The translations under genes and the position numbers were made by a program. A stretch of 64,000 nt of DNA from Nitrospirota bacterium. Its GTDB lineage: Bacteria; Nitrospirota; Thermodesulfovibrionia; Thermodesulfovibrionales; UBA6898. Below are positions 9,436-17,302 of the stretch, in pieces. The notes under the pieces were generated by a model that ran no database searches, had not been told where the DNA came from, and saw only the letters and a list, made by a program, of their open reading frames with translations. The number at the start of each line of letters is the position of its first letter. The first letter of the stretch is position 1. Location of the stretch: assembly GCA_021783515.1 (NCBI GenBank), contig JAJXTV010000001.1:1-64000 (forward strand), written 5' to 3'.

Positions 9436-10047
9436 CTACTTCATCGCTTCGTATACCTTGCCAACCATCTTCGCCGATGGCTTAAGGGTCTTGTCGCCCT
9501 CTTGCTTCCAGCCCACCGGGCAGGCCTCATCGCCGTGAGCACCCATATACATGTTGGCCCGCACCTTCCTGAGCAGTTCCTCGATGTTTCTGCCGAGATT
9601 ATAGAAGTTCACTTCCGAATTGAGCAGTGTGCCTTCGGGGTTTATGATGAATGAACCCCTCAACGCCAGACCGGTTGCGCTGTCATAGACGCCGAACATC
9701 TTAGAGACGCAGCCAGTCGGATCTGAGCCCATCGTATATTTCACCTTTTCGAGCAATTTTTCGTCCCTCTGCCAGGCAAGATGGACGAATTTAGTATCGG
9801 TGCTGACGGTGATCACCTCCGCCCCCGCCTCTGCGAATTTGGCGTGCAGCTCTGCCAGAGCCGCGAACTCCGTCGCTCAGACGAAGGTGAAGTCGGCGGG
9901 ATAGAAAAACAGCACGGTCCATTTCTTCTTTCCCTTGAGCCCCTGGAGGGTAACCTCTCCAAAGTCGCCCTTCGCAGGCTCATAAGTTTCCAGCTTGAAA
10001 TCAGGGACATTCTCCCCGACCCGTAACCCGCAACAATGCTCTCCCAT
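9436..10047 (-). CDS. Selenocysteine-containing 2-Cys peroxiredoxin (UGA at 9877-9879)
   Basis: Reading through one in-frame UGA gives a 203-residue AhpC/Prx1-type peroxiredoxin. The UGA is residue 57 and falls at the peroxidatic position: FYPADFTFV-U-ATEF, where relatives have FVCPTE or FVCATE. The resolving Cys in EACPVGW (about residue 175) is kept. The protein reduces hydrogen peroxide or organic peroxides using thiol donors. The ATG at 10047 has AAAAAGGAGG upstream, and without readthrough the product would be a dead 56-mer. A hairpin core starts 12 bases after the UGA. It is third in an operon headed by the promoter near 10800. Sec-peroxiredoxins are known, mainly in anaerobic bacteria. 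Confidence 0.93.
9850..9864 (-). promoter_or_regulatory. Probable bacterial SECIS core in the peroxiredoxin mRNA
   Basis: GCGGCTCTGGCAGAG begins 12 bases after the UGA and folds as a short hairpin (CTCT/AGAG with flanking pairs) with a G-rich loop. The same 15 bases occur after the UGA of fdhA. The location fits the SelB-binding SECIS of bacteria, which lies inside the coding region just 3' of the UGA. Confidence 0.6.
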
Positions 10048-10125
10048 ATTCTCATCCTCCTTTTTGACTTATAATTAAAGCTTACTATGAAATGGCGGGG
10101 CCTGATAGCCCCGCCCTGTCACATG

Positions 10126-10296
10126 TTAATGGACGGTAGCTTCGCCTTTGAAGACCTTCCGGCCGCAAGCGGGGCAGGTCGTCTCCTCTTCGTCGGACCA
10201 GAGCTCGACGTCATGTCCGCACTTCAGACAGTTCACGGACGCCGGCACCGGCATCTTCTTCACGCTGCAATGGCTCTTCCCGCTGTTGTTTTTCAT
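10126..10296 (-). CDS. Zinc-ribbon/rubredoxin-like 56-residue protein
   Basis: 56 codons with two knuckles, CLKCG (~residue 24) and CPAC (~residue 42), the spacing of a zinc ribbon or rubredoxin-like metal site. The start at 10296 has GGAGGAAAG upstream. It lies between a hypothetical gene and the Sec-peroxiredoxin in the same operon, so a redox or metal role linked to peroxide defence is plausible. Its first 86 bases overlap the upstream gene in another frame. Confidence 0.7.
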   Translation of the reverse strand: MKNNSGKSHCSVKKMPVPASVNCLKCGHDVELWSDEEETTCPACGRKVFKGEATVH

Positions 10297-10720
10297 CTGC
10301 TTTCCTCCATCCTTCTTGCGCGAGGCGGTTCATACGGCTTATGCCCCACGACTTGAACCGCTCTATATACGCCTTCTTGTCAGTATTGGCCAGTTTGACC
10401 AGTTCTTCCCGCTCCCTCACAGAATCCGCCCTGTCGGTCGGATAAATACCATCCCAGGTGCAATAGCCCTCGTCAAACAGATAGGCGGGACTCGCCTCCG
10501 CCGCCGGCAGCTTCTGACTCATAAAGCGGGCTATCTCCATATCGTATTTGATGATCCAGCCGTTGTCCCTGATCATGGTTTCCGCGTCATACGCCACTCC
10601 GGATGAGCAGACCGGACAGTACAGCTTTTCAAGCACCTCGTCCGGCATAATCTCGTCGCGGAACTGAAAACTCGCGCTGTTTTGCCCGCATACACACATT
10701 TTCTTATGTTCTACGCACAT
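10211..10720 (-). CDS. Cys-containing protein of unknown function, first gene of the peroxiredoxin operon
   Basis: 169 codons. The N-terminus has paired cysteines (CVEHKKMCVCG and YCPVCSSG), suggesting a metal site, followed by a DNGWIIKYDMEIARFM helix. The last ~30 residues overlap the zinc-ribbon gene and are low-complexity Glu/Arg, so the natural end may be earlier or altered by a frameshift. It is transcribed from the strong promoter just upstream. No family is recognised. Confidence 0.6.
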   Translation of the reverse strand: MCVEHKKMCVCGQNSASFQFRDEIMPDEVLEKLYCPVCSSGVAYDAETMIRDNGWIIKYDMEIARFMSQKLPAAEASPAYLFDEGYCTWDGIYPTDRADSVREREELVKLANTDKKAYIERFKSWGISRMNRLAQEGWRKADEKQQREEPLQREEDAGAGVRELSEVRT

Positions 10721-10787
10721 TTTCGATTCTCCTTCTCTCCCTTTTCATGGCCATCGATCATACAGAAAGCGACAGCTTATAGTAATT

Positions 10788-10815
10788 ATTCTAACATAAT
10801 AATTATTATTGTCAA
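10788..10815 (-). promoter_or_regulatory. Sigma-70 promoter with palindromic operator for the Sec-peroxiredoxin operon
   Basis: On the minus strand, TTGACA (10815-10810) and TAGAAT (10793-10788) are separated by 16 bases. The spacer contains a perfect 14-bp palindrome, ATAATAATTATTAT (10796-10809). AT-rich ATAAT-type palindromes resemble Fur/PerR operators. Placed exactly in the spacer, the site predicts repression and, given the peroxiredoxin, control by a PerR- or Fur-type regulator. The regulator's identity is inferred. Confidence 0.7.
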
Positions 10816-10847
10816 GTTTTTTGAGAGTCCCCCCTTTGCCAGAGACC

Positions 10848-11121
10848 CTATTCCGATTCGAAGAGGTCGACTTCGGCAGTCTCCGCCCCCGAAATTGCGA
10901 CATCGAGAGGGGGAAGATTGCGATCGAGAAATATCTTCAGTACCTTAATCTGGAGGGTATTCTTCTGCGCCTCCGTGCAATTCCTCAGGAGGAGCCTCGT
11001 CAGCGCCTCGACCGCCTCGGTCGGGTCTGCCTTGATATCGGTAATCCGATTGTCCTTACCCAGCGTAAGCTGCCGACCCTACCGCAAAAACACCCTCGGA
11101 AATCTCATACGGCATGTTCAT
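10848..11121 (-). pseudogene. Small gene interrupted by a frameshift
   Basis: A good start (ATG 11121, AGGAAGG upstream) opens MNMPYEISEGVFAVGS and soon meets TAA. One base away in phase, a coherent frame continues to TAG at 10848 (QLTLGKDNRITDIKADP, later VLKIFLDRNLPPLDVA, ending LFESE). A single-base shift near the GTCGGCAG at ~11070 would join them into a ~90-residue soluble protein. It is either a decaying gene or a sequencing error. Its promoter carries the same inverted repeat as cydA. Confidence 0.55.
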
Positions 11122-11154
11122 AATAATCCTTCCTCTCTCGCCAATATAACATAC

Positions 11155-11208
11155 AGGACTGTTTACGTCCTGCTTGCTATATTGTATATACTCCGGCCCG
11201 TAAGTCAA
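11155..11208 (-). promoter_or_regulatory. Promoter and inverted-repeat operator upstream of the frameshifted gene
   Basis: On the minus strand, TTGACT (11208-11203) and TACAAT (11186-11181) have a 16-base spacer. Just downstream lies AGGACTGTTTACGTCCT (11155-11171), an AGGAC-N7-GTCCT inverted repeat also present at the cydA promoter. The position downstream of -10 suggests a repressor site. Confidence 0.6.
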
Positions 11209-11380
11209 TCCTTATCATTTCGTATCGATTTCTGTTTGAGGCAACGGCTCCTGTGCCCAACGCCCTTAGCCGGGCCATCCTTCAGTAAAAGGATCTATAA
11301 GTAGCCGCTGTTGCCGGGTATTACTGGATTGCCTTTAGAACAAAGGGTTACAGAGGAACGGGCATCGGACCCTAAAATGC
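11209..11380. other. Gene-free intergenic stretch upstream of cydA
   Basis: Between the two divergent operator-bearing promoters I see no protein-like frame, no tRNA and no strong hairpin. Confidence 0.4.
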
Positions 11381-11416
11381 TTGACTTCTCTTCGCATTCA
11401 GGACTAAACTAGTCCT
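11381..11416 (+). promoter_or_regulatory. cydAB promoter overlapped by an Rrf2/IscR-like operator
   Basis: TTGACT (11381-11386) is followed 17-18 bases later by a weak -10 (CTAAAC or TAAACT). The -10 lies inside the inverted repeat AGGACTAAACTAGTCCT (11400-11416). GACTAAA-type dyads are typical of IscR/Rrf2-family sites. An Rrf2 gene lies directly after cydB, so autogenous cluster control is likely but inferred. Confidence 0.6.
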
Positions 11417-11506
11417 GTTTAGGGAATTCTATCTTACCAGAAATTGTCAACGGGGTCATTTCGTGGGAAGATAGGAACAGGAAAAGGTCAAAAAGGAGGA
11501 AAGGGT

Positions 11507-12859
11507 ATGGATGCATTGGCACTCAGCAGGCTTCAGTTTGCGGTAACGAGCATGTTTCATTTCATCTTCGTGCCGCTGACGCTGGGGCTGTCCATCCTCG
11601 TTGCGTACATGGAGTCCCGTTACGTACGCACCGCAGATGAGACATATCTCAGGATGACAAAGTTTTGGGGGAAACTGTTTCTTATCAATTTCGCGCTCGG
11701 CATAGTCACCGGCATCACCATGGAGTTCCAGTTCGGCATGAACTGGGCGGAATATTCAAAATATGTCGGGGACATCTTCGGCGCGCCGCTCGCCATAGAG
11801 GCGACGGTCGCGTTCTTCCTTGAGTCCACCTTCATCGGACTCTGGGTATTCGGCTGGAACAAGCTGTCTAAAAGAGCCCACGCTGTCTCGATCTGGCTGG
11901 TGGCGGTCGCCACGAACCTCTCCGCGCTCTGGATACTGCTCGCAAACGGCTGGATGCAGCACCCCGTCGGCTACACCCTCCGCAATAACAGGGCCGAGAT
12001 GACCGACTTCGTCGCGCTAGTCACAAACAGCTACGGCTGGCTCAAGTTCTTCCATACGCTTCTTTCAGGGTATGTCATCGCGGCGTTCTTTGTTATGGGC
12101 ATCTCCGCGTACCACCTCCTGAAAAGAAACGATCTCAATTTCTTCAGGCGGTCGTTCAGGACGGCGGCAACGTTCGGTCTGCTCAGTTCGATTCTCATCT
12201 TTCTCGTGGGGGACTTCCATGCAGCGGAAGTGGCAAAGACCCAGCCGACAAAATTTGCGGCGATGGAATCCGTCTGGGAGACGAAACAGGGGGCCGATTA
12301 CAACCTTATCGTGGTTCCCGATCCCGCCAACGAGCGCAATTCTGTCGAGGCGATAGGCATTCCGAAGCTCATGAGTTTTCTTGCCTTCGGAAACGCACAG
12401 GCCGAGGTGAAGGGGCTAAAGGAGTTTACCCCGGCTGAACGGCCGCCGCTCCTGCCAACCTTTATCAGTTTCAGGCTGATGATCATCTCCGGAGTGCTCT
12501 TCGTCCTTCTGACTATCATCGCATTCTTTGCGTCCCGCGGCGACACGCTCGACTCCCGGACGACACTGCTTACGATCATGCTCTACGCTCTGCCCCTGCC
12601 CTATCTCGCCGCCCAGTTCGGCTGGATCGTCGCCGAGGTCGGCAGACAGCCTTGGATCGTTTATGGGGTCCTGAAGACCTCTGACGCGGTCTCGAAGGCC
12701 GTCAGTCCTGCGCAGGTATGGGCCTCGCTCATCGGCTTTACCTTTCTTTACGGGTTCCTGGCGGTCGTCGATATCTATCTCCTCACCAAAACTGCAAAGA
12801 AGGGTCCTGACAGCGACCTCTCCGCGATCATAAAAACCGCTCGCACTCAGGAGGTGTAA
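11507..12859 (+). CDS. cydA: Cytochrome bd oxidase subunit I
   Basis: 450 residues; start ATG 11507 with AAGGAGG upstream (the longer GTG frame at 11444 is not needed). It is a multi-helix membrane protein with the family features: haem-ligand His in LSRLQFAVTSMFHFIF, the GITMEFQFGMNW segment, the WMQHPVGY loop and a short Q-loop (KGLKEF..ERPPLLPTF). It oxidises quinol and reduces oxygen to water in the inner membrane with high affinity, typical of microaerobic life or oxygen defence. cydB follows after one base. Confidence 0.96.
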   Translation: MDALALSRLQFAVTSMFHFIFVPLTLGLSILVAYMESRYVRTADETYLRMTKFWGKLFLINFALGIVTGITMEFQFGMNWAEYSKYVGDIFGAPLAIEATVAFFLESTFIGLWVFGWNKLSKRAHAVSIWLVAVATNLSALWILLANGWMQHPVGYTLRNNRAEMTDFVALVTNSYGWLKFFHTLLSGYVIAAFFVMGISAYHLLKRNDLNFFRRSFRTAATFGLLSSILIFLVGDFHAAEVAKTQPTKFAAMESVWETKQGADYNLIVVPDPANERNSVEAIGIPKLMSFLAFGNAQAEVKGLKEFTPAERPPLLPTFISFRLMIISGVLFVLLTIIAFFASRGDTLDSRTTLLTIMLYALPLPYLAAQFGWIVAEVGRQPWIVYGVLKTSDAVSKAVSPAQVWASLIGFTFLYGFLAVVDIYLLTKTAKKGPDSDLSAIIKTARTQEV

Positions 12860-12860
12860 G

Positions 12861-13889
12861 ATGGCATTTCAGATAATATGGTTCGTTCTGTGGGGTGTGC
12901 TCTGGGCCGTCTATTTCATGCTCGACGGCTTCGACTTCGGCGCAGGCATGCTCTACAACTTCATATCGGCGGATGAAACGGAAAAGCGGATCGTCACGCA
13001 CACGATCGCGCCCGTCTGGAACGGCAACGAGGTCTGGCTGATTACGGCCGGCGGCGCCACCTTTGCGGCATTTCCGACGACGTATGCACTTATGTTCAGC
13101 TACCTGTATTCGGCGCTGCTGCTCGTGCTCTTCTCGCTGATCGTCAGAGGGGTATCGCTTGAATTCAGGGAAAAATCGGACAGCCCGGCCTGGAAAAAAG
13201 GATGGGACATCGGCATCTTTCTCGGAAGCTTTCTCCCGGCGCTCCTCTTCGGGGTGGCCTTCGGGAACATCTTTCACGGGCTGCCGATGGATGCAGACGG
13301 CTACCACGGGTCGCTCCTCTCGCTGCTGAACCCGTACGGCCTGCTTACCGGCGCGCTCTTCGTGCTCCTTTTTCTCGTCCATGGCGCGATATATCTCGCG
13401 GTGAAAACCTCGGGAGGACTCGCGGAAAAGGCAGCCGGCCTCGCCAATAAGATCTGGGTTGTGCTCCTCGTCGTGGCAGTGGCGTTCCTGGCATACACCT
13501 ATTTCGCAACGAACCTTTACGCGAACTATTTCAGCACCTACGTCCTCCTGATCGTTCCGGTACTCGCCGTGCTGTCGCTGCTGGCCATACGGCTTTTTGC
13601 CGCAAAGGGACAGTATCTGAAGTCCTTCTTCGCGTCCTGTCTGACTATTGTCATGGTGACGTCCACGGGCGTGATCGGGCTCTACCCGAACCTGATACCT
13701 TCCAGCCTCGACCCGAACCACAGCCTCACCATCTTTAATTCGTCCTCGAGCGTCTATACGCTGAAGATCATGACGGTGGTAGCGCTTATCTTCGTTCCGA
13801 TCGTGATCGCATATCAGATCTGGACCTACCGGGTCTTCAGACAAAAGACAACGCCGCTTGACATAGCAGCCGAAAAAGAATCATATTGA
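12861..13889 (+). CDS. cydB: Cytochrome bd oxidase subunit II
   Basis: 342 residues with eight or nine hydrophobic helices. The family signature is FVLWGVLWAVYFMLDGFDFGAG near the start, followed by WNGNEVWLITAGGATFAAFP. It pairs with CydA to form the quinol oxidase. No CydX or CydCD genes follow in this window; a hairpin lies before the next gene. Confidence 0.96.
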   Translation: MAFQIIWFVLWGVLWAVYFMLDGFDFGAGMLYNFISADETEKRIVTHTIAPVWNGNEVWLITAGGATFAAFPTTYALMFSYLYSALLLVLFSLIVRGVSLEFREKSDSPAWKKGWDIGIFLGSFLPALLFGVAFGNIFHGLPMDADGYHGSLLSLLNPYGLLTGALFVLLFLVHGAIYLAVKTSGGLAEKAAGLANKIWVVLLVVAVAFLAYTYFATNLYANYFSTYVLLIVPVLAVLSLLAIRLFAAKGQYLKSFFASCLTIVMVTSTGVIGLYPNLIPSSLDPNHSLTIFNSSSSVYTLKIMTVVALIFVPIVIAYQIWTYRVFRQKTTPLDIAAEKESY

Positions 13890-13900
13890 TAGTGAGTATG

Positions 13901-13927
13901 CCGGGAGGGGAAGCAATCCCCTCCCGG
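13901..13927 (+). terminator. Strong hairpin between cydB and the Rrf2 gene
   Basis: A perfect 10-bp GC-rich stem (CCGGGAGGGG / CCCCTCCCGG) has a 7-base loop and is followed by AGAATAATTTG rather than a T-run. It may act as a weak terminator or mRNA-stabilising hairpin that lowers expression of the regulator relative to cydAB. Confidence 0.5.
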
Positions 13928-13949
13928 AGAATAATTTGAGGGGCTACTG

Positions 13950-14360
13950 ATGCAGATAACCCGTGAAACCGACTATGCCATACGTTGCGTCTATTACCTT
14001 GCCGGGAAGACCGGGAATGTGACGATGGTCGATGAAATCTCGAAAGAGATGAACATCCCTAAGAGCTTTCTCGCCAAGATACTCCAGAAGTTGAGCAAGG
14101 CCGAAATAGTAAAATCCTACCGTGGAGTCAAAGGCGGGTTCGCCATCGCGAGGGGGCCCAAAGAGATCTCGCTCCTGGATGTCATCGAGGCGGTCCAGGG
14201 GCCTGTCGCCATGAATATCTGCGCGCTTGACGAGACCCTCTGCGGGTTCAGCAGTACCTGCACGATCCATCCCGTCTGGGTCGAAGTGCGAAAGGAAGTC
14301 GAAAAGCTTCTCCGTGACAAGAATTTCTCTGCGCTTCGCGCTGCGGGAGGGAGGGACTAA
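13950..14360 (+). CDS. Rrf2-family transcriptional regulator
   Basis: 136 residues with an N-terminal winged helix (MQITRETDYAIRCVYYLA, then the recognition region PKSFLAKILQKLSKAEIV and RGVKGGF). Three cysteines (CALDETLCGFSSTC, about residues 91-104) in the usual Fe-S ligand region indicate a redox-sensing cluster of the IscR/NsrR/RsrR type. Following cydAB, it is the likely reader of the AGGAC-N7-GTCCT sites at 11155 and 11400. Confidence 0.88.
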   Translation: MQITRETDYAIRCVYYLAGKTGNVTMVDEISKEMNIPKSFLAKILQKLSKAEIVKSYRGVKGGFAIARGPKEISLLDVIEAVQGPVAMNICALDETLCGFSSTCTIHPVWVEVRKEVEKLLRDKNFSALRAAGGRD

Positions 14361-14452
14361 ATTGCGCCAGGAAGTTATTTCATGCAGATCCTGAGCAATA
14401 ATTACCTCCGTAATCCCTTGTCTCAACCCCATTTTTCTAAAAGGAGGAGATT

Positions 14453-14863
14453 ATGGCAATAGAATGGACACCCGACCTCGCAACCGGCGTCGACCTGATC
14501 GACGCTCAGCACAAGGAGCTGTTCAGCAGAATCAACAACCTTCTCGAGGCGTGCAAGCAGGGCAAAGGGAAGGAAGAAGTCGGAAAGACGATCGCATTTC
14601 TGGAGCAATACGTGGTCGAACATTTTTCGGCCGAGGAAAAACAGATGTCATCTGCCGGGTATCCTGCTGCCCCTGCCCACAAGGCTCAGCACCACATATT
14701 CATGGAGAACTTCTCGTCGCTGAAACAGAAATTCGAAGCCGAAGGGCCGGGGGTGCATATCGTCGTCGGCACCAACCAATTCGTGGTAGACTGGCTGAGA
14801 TCCCACATCCGCAAGCTGGACAAGGAACTCGGCCAATTTCTCAAGTCCCGGCCCGCCGCATAA
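14453..14863 (+). CDS. Bacteriohemerythrin
   Basis: 136 residues with the di-iron hemerythrin pattern: WTPDLATGVDLIDAQHKELF (His), an H..E helix (VVEHFSAEEKQM), HKAQHHIF and a C-terminal WLRSHIRKLD. AAGGAGG precedes the ATG. Such proteins bind oxygen reversibly, buffering or delivering it, which fits the neighbouring bd oxidase. Confidence 0.93.
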   Translation: MAIEWTPDLATGVDLIDAQHKELFSRINNLLEACKQGKGKEEVGKTIAFLEQYVVEHFSAEEKQMSSAGYPAAPAHKAQHHIFMENFSSLKQKFEAEGPGVHIVVGTNQFVVDWLRSHIRKLDKELGQFLKSRPAA

Positions 14864-14908
14864 GCAGCGGCGGCGCGCTTTTCCGAAGTCGCCAGGTCGA
14901 AGCCGGTT

Positions 14909-15259
14909 CTATTTCGCCGACGGCGCCGGCGCGTTCGGTGAAGCGGGCGCATTCTGTATGGGGCCGGCCGGCGCGACGGGTAATTTCGTCTTCTGTTCGA
15001 CCGCCGCCGGCGTCCTCTTGATGACTGATCCGCCCCTGGCGGTGATGATCGAAAGCGTCAGCGACGTAATCATAAAAACGACCGCGGAGATCGTCGTCAG
15101 TTTGCTGAAGATCGTCGCGGCGCCGCGTGCGCCAAAGAGCGTCTGGCTCGATCCCCCGAAGGCGGCGCCGAGTTCGGCCCCTTTTCCGCTCTGGATCAGC
15201 ACGATAAACACCAAAAAGAAACACACTATAATGTGAAGAATCAAAATCGCCGTATACAT
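14909..15259 (-). CDS. secG: Preprotein translocase subunit SecG
   Basis: 116 residues with two transmembrane helices (about 2-22 and 54-74), separated by the family loop QSGKGAELGAAFGGSSQTLFG, and an Ala/Pro-rich tail. SecG aids SecYEG export. It is coupled to tpiA (the start codon touches the tpiA stop), the common tpiA-secG pairing. Confidence 0.93.
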   Translation of the reverse strand: MYTAILILHIIVCFFLVFIVLIQSGKGAELGAAFGGSSQTLFGARGAATIFSKLTTISAVVFMITSLTLSIITARGGSVIKRTPAAVEQKTKLPVAPAGPIQNAPASPNAPAPSAK

Positions 15260-16008
15260 CAGTTCTCCTTCTTAAAGCTTGCTATCCGTCCGAAACTTTC
15301 GGGTTTAAGACCGGCGCCGCCGACAAGGGCGCCGAACACGTCTTCACACGCCATGAGGCTGTCTACGTTGTCCGGCGTAACGCTTCCACCGTAGATGATC
15401 CGTACCGGCCCCGCTTTGTCTCCGTAAAGTCCGGAGATAACCTTTGCGATAAAGGCATGGACCTCCTGGGCCTGGTCCGCCGTCGCGGTCTTGCCGGTGC
15501 CGATCGCCCATATCGGTTCATAGGCTACGACAAGGTGTTCTGGGCTCACTTCAGTCAGCCCCGTTTCGACCTGCCTCTTGATGACGTCGAACGCCCGGCC
15601 GGACTCCCGCTCATCAAGAGACTCGCCGACGCACATGATCACTTCGAGACCGGCCTTTTTCGCCGCCCTCACCTTCCTGTTGACGGCCACATCGTCCTCA
15701 GAAAAATACTGCCGCCGCTCGGAATGTCCGATAATCACATGGCTGCAGCCCGCATCAAGGAGCATGGCGGGGGAAACCTCGCCCGTAAAAGCCCCCTTTT
15801 CTTCCCAAAAGACGTCCTGCGCCGCCATTCTCACCGCCGAGCCCCTTATCTCCTCCGCTGCGGCAAAGAGCGCCGTAAAAGGCGGCGCTACCACGATCTC
15901 CCTGTCCTCCAGTCCCCGGACAAGCGGAAGAAAGGCGCGAAAGAACTCTTTCGTCTCGGAAATCGTCTTGTTCATCTTCCAGTTCGCTGCAATGCAGTAT
16001 TTTTTCAT
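15259..16008 (-). CDS. tpiA: Triosephosphate isomerase
   Basis: 249 residues of TIM barrel. Catalytic residues are visible: Lys in AANWKMNKT, His in IIGHSERRQYF, Glu in VAYEPIWAIGTG, and the phosphate loop YGGSVTPDN. It interconverts dihydroxyacetone phosphate and glyceraldehyde 3-phosphate in glycolysis and gluconeogenesis. Confidence 0.97.
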   Translation of the reverse strand: MKKYCIAANWKMNKTISETKEFFRAFLPLVRGLEDREIVVAPPFTALFAAAEEIRGSAVRMAAQDVFWEEKGAFTGEVSPAMLLDAGCSHVIIGHSERRQYFSEDDVAVNRKVRAAKKAGLEVIMCVGESLDERESGRAFDVIKRQVETGLTEVSPEHLVVAYEPIWAIGTGKTATADQAQEVHAFIAKVISGLYGDKAGPVRIIYGGSVTPDNVDSLMACEDVFGALVGGAGLKPESFGRIASFKKEN

Positions 16009-16042
16009 AATCCGTTTAATTTAATGCATAAAGAAATTCTTG

Positions 16043-16600
16043 TCAAGCCCGGTTATAGCGGTTCATTGCCATCTCTATGCCGCTGCCGATTATATCGGAA
16101 ACCGAATCAGCGGCCCGTTCTACCGCCGCCCTTATCACGGGGAGCTCGTCTCTCCGGAACTTCGACAGGACATACGATTCTACAGCGTGTTCCCCGTCCC
16201 GTCCTATGCCGATCTTCACCCTCACGAACTCCCGCGAACCTATGCTCTGGATAATCGATTCCACTCCCTTGTGGCCGCCCGATGAACCGCTCTTTCGGAT
16301 CTTCAGTCTCCCCGCATCCATGTCGAGATCGTCGTGGACTACGATGATGCTCGAGGGAGAAAGGAAGTGCTTGTCGACAAGCCTCCTGACCGCGGAGCCG
16401 CTTTTGTTCATAAACGTCAACGGCTCCATGACGACTATCCTCTCGCCGTCAATGGAACCGTCGCATATCCGGTACCCTGTCTTCTCCCTGAACTCAAGGC
16501 CGTGCTTCTCCGCAAAGAGGTCGGCCACGAGGAACCCGACATTATGACGGGTCCCGGCATATTTGGTCCCCGGGTTACCGAGTCCGACAACAAGCCACAA
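16043..16600 (-). CDS. pth: Peptidyl-tRNA hydrolase
   Basis: 185 residues. It has the Pth start VGLGNPGTKYAGTRHNVGF with the catalytic His, then PLTFMNKSG, and VVHDDLDMDAGRLKIRKSGSSGGHKG. It releases tRNA from peptidyl-tRNA that drops off ribosomes. It follows rplY by three bases, the common rplY-pth pair. Confidence 0.96.
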   Translation of the reverse strand: MWLVVGLGNPGTKYAGTRHNVGFLVADLFAEKHGLEFREKTGYRICDGSIDGERIVVMEPLTFMNKSGSAVRRLVDKHFLSPSSIIVVHDDLDMDAGRLKIRKSGSSGGHKGVESIIQSIGSREFVRVKIGIGRDGEHAVESYVLSKFRRDELPVIRAAVERAADSVSDIIGSGIEMAMNRYNRA

Positions 16601-16603
16601 AAA

Positions 16604-17278
16604 TTACTTCTCCTTCTTCTCGGCTCCTTCTTCTTCCTTCTTGCCCTTCTTCGCCACCTCGGGCTCGGCCGGCTCGGCAGCCGCGGCAGCCTCCGCGCCT
16701 TCGGCCGCAGGCGCAGCCTCCACGACAGCGGCGGTCACCGTGACGATCACCTCAGCCCCCTCGGAGAGAACCTTGATCCCTTCCCCGAAGGTAAGGTCGC
16801 GTACGTGAACAGACTGGCCCACTTCAAGCCCTGAGATATCGACCTCCATCCTTCCCGGTATCTTATCGGGAAGACACTCGATCATCACCTCGCGCAGGGT
16901 GTGCTGCAGTATCCCGCCGTCTCTCTTGACGCCGATCGGCTCTCCTATGGTCGTCACGTGCACAGGCACCCTCACCGCCTCGGTAAGCGATACCTCGAAA
17001 AAGTCGGTATGAAGCAGTTCCCCCTTGATCGGATCGACCTGATAGTTCTTCAGAAGCGCCAGCTTCTTTTCGCCGTCCCCGAACTGGAGATCGACCATCA
17101 CCTGCTCTCCGGACATGGAGTTGATGAGCTTCGCCAGTTCCTTCTTGTTGAGTTTGATCGACTGTGCGCTTCCTCCTCTATAGAGCACAGCGGGGACCAT
17201 GCCCTCCCTTCTCAGAGACCGGGCTACCCCCTTGCCGTGATCTTCCCTTCTTTCCGCTACTATGCTTACCCTTTCCAT
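16604..17278 (-). CDS. rplY: Ribosomal protein bL25 (CTC-type long form)
   Basis: 224 residues. An N-terminal L25 5S-rRNA-binding domain is followed by the CTC beta domain. The C-terminal tail alternates Ala/Glu/Lys and is low-complexity. It lies between prs and pth, as in many bacteria. Confidence 0.95.
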   Translation of the reverse strand: MERVSIVAERREDHGKGVARSLRREGMVPAVLYRGGSAQSIKLNKKELAKLINSMSGEQVMVDLQFGDGEKKLALLKNYQVDPIKGELLHTDFFEVSLTEAVRVPVHVTTIGEPIGVKRDGGILQHTLREVMIECLPDKIPGRMEVDISGLEVGQSVHVRDLTFGEGIKVLSEGAEVIVTVTAAVVEAAPAAEGAEAAAAAEPAEPEVAKKGKKEEEGAEKKEK

Positions 17279-17302
17279 TTTTCCTCCTCTTCTCTCTTCT
17301 CG

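Noticed and set aside
12828-13844. 338-codon antisense frame over cydB
   Set aside because: Charged, His/Arg-rich shadow translation of a membrane-protein gene.
13901-13927. Hairpin after cydB as another Rrf2 operator
   Set aside because: The GC-rich stem has no AGGAC-N7-GTCCT similarity; it behaves as an RNA hairpin.
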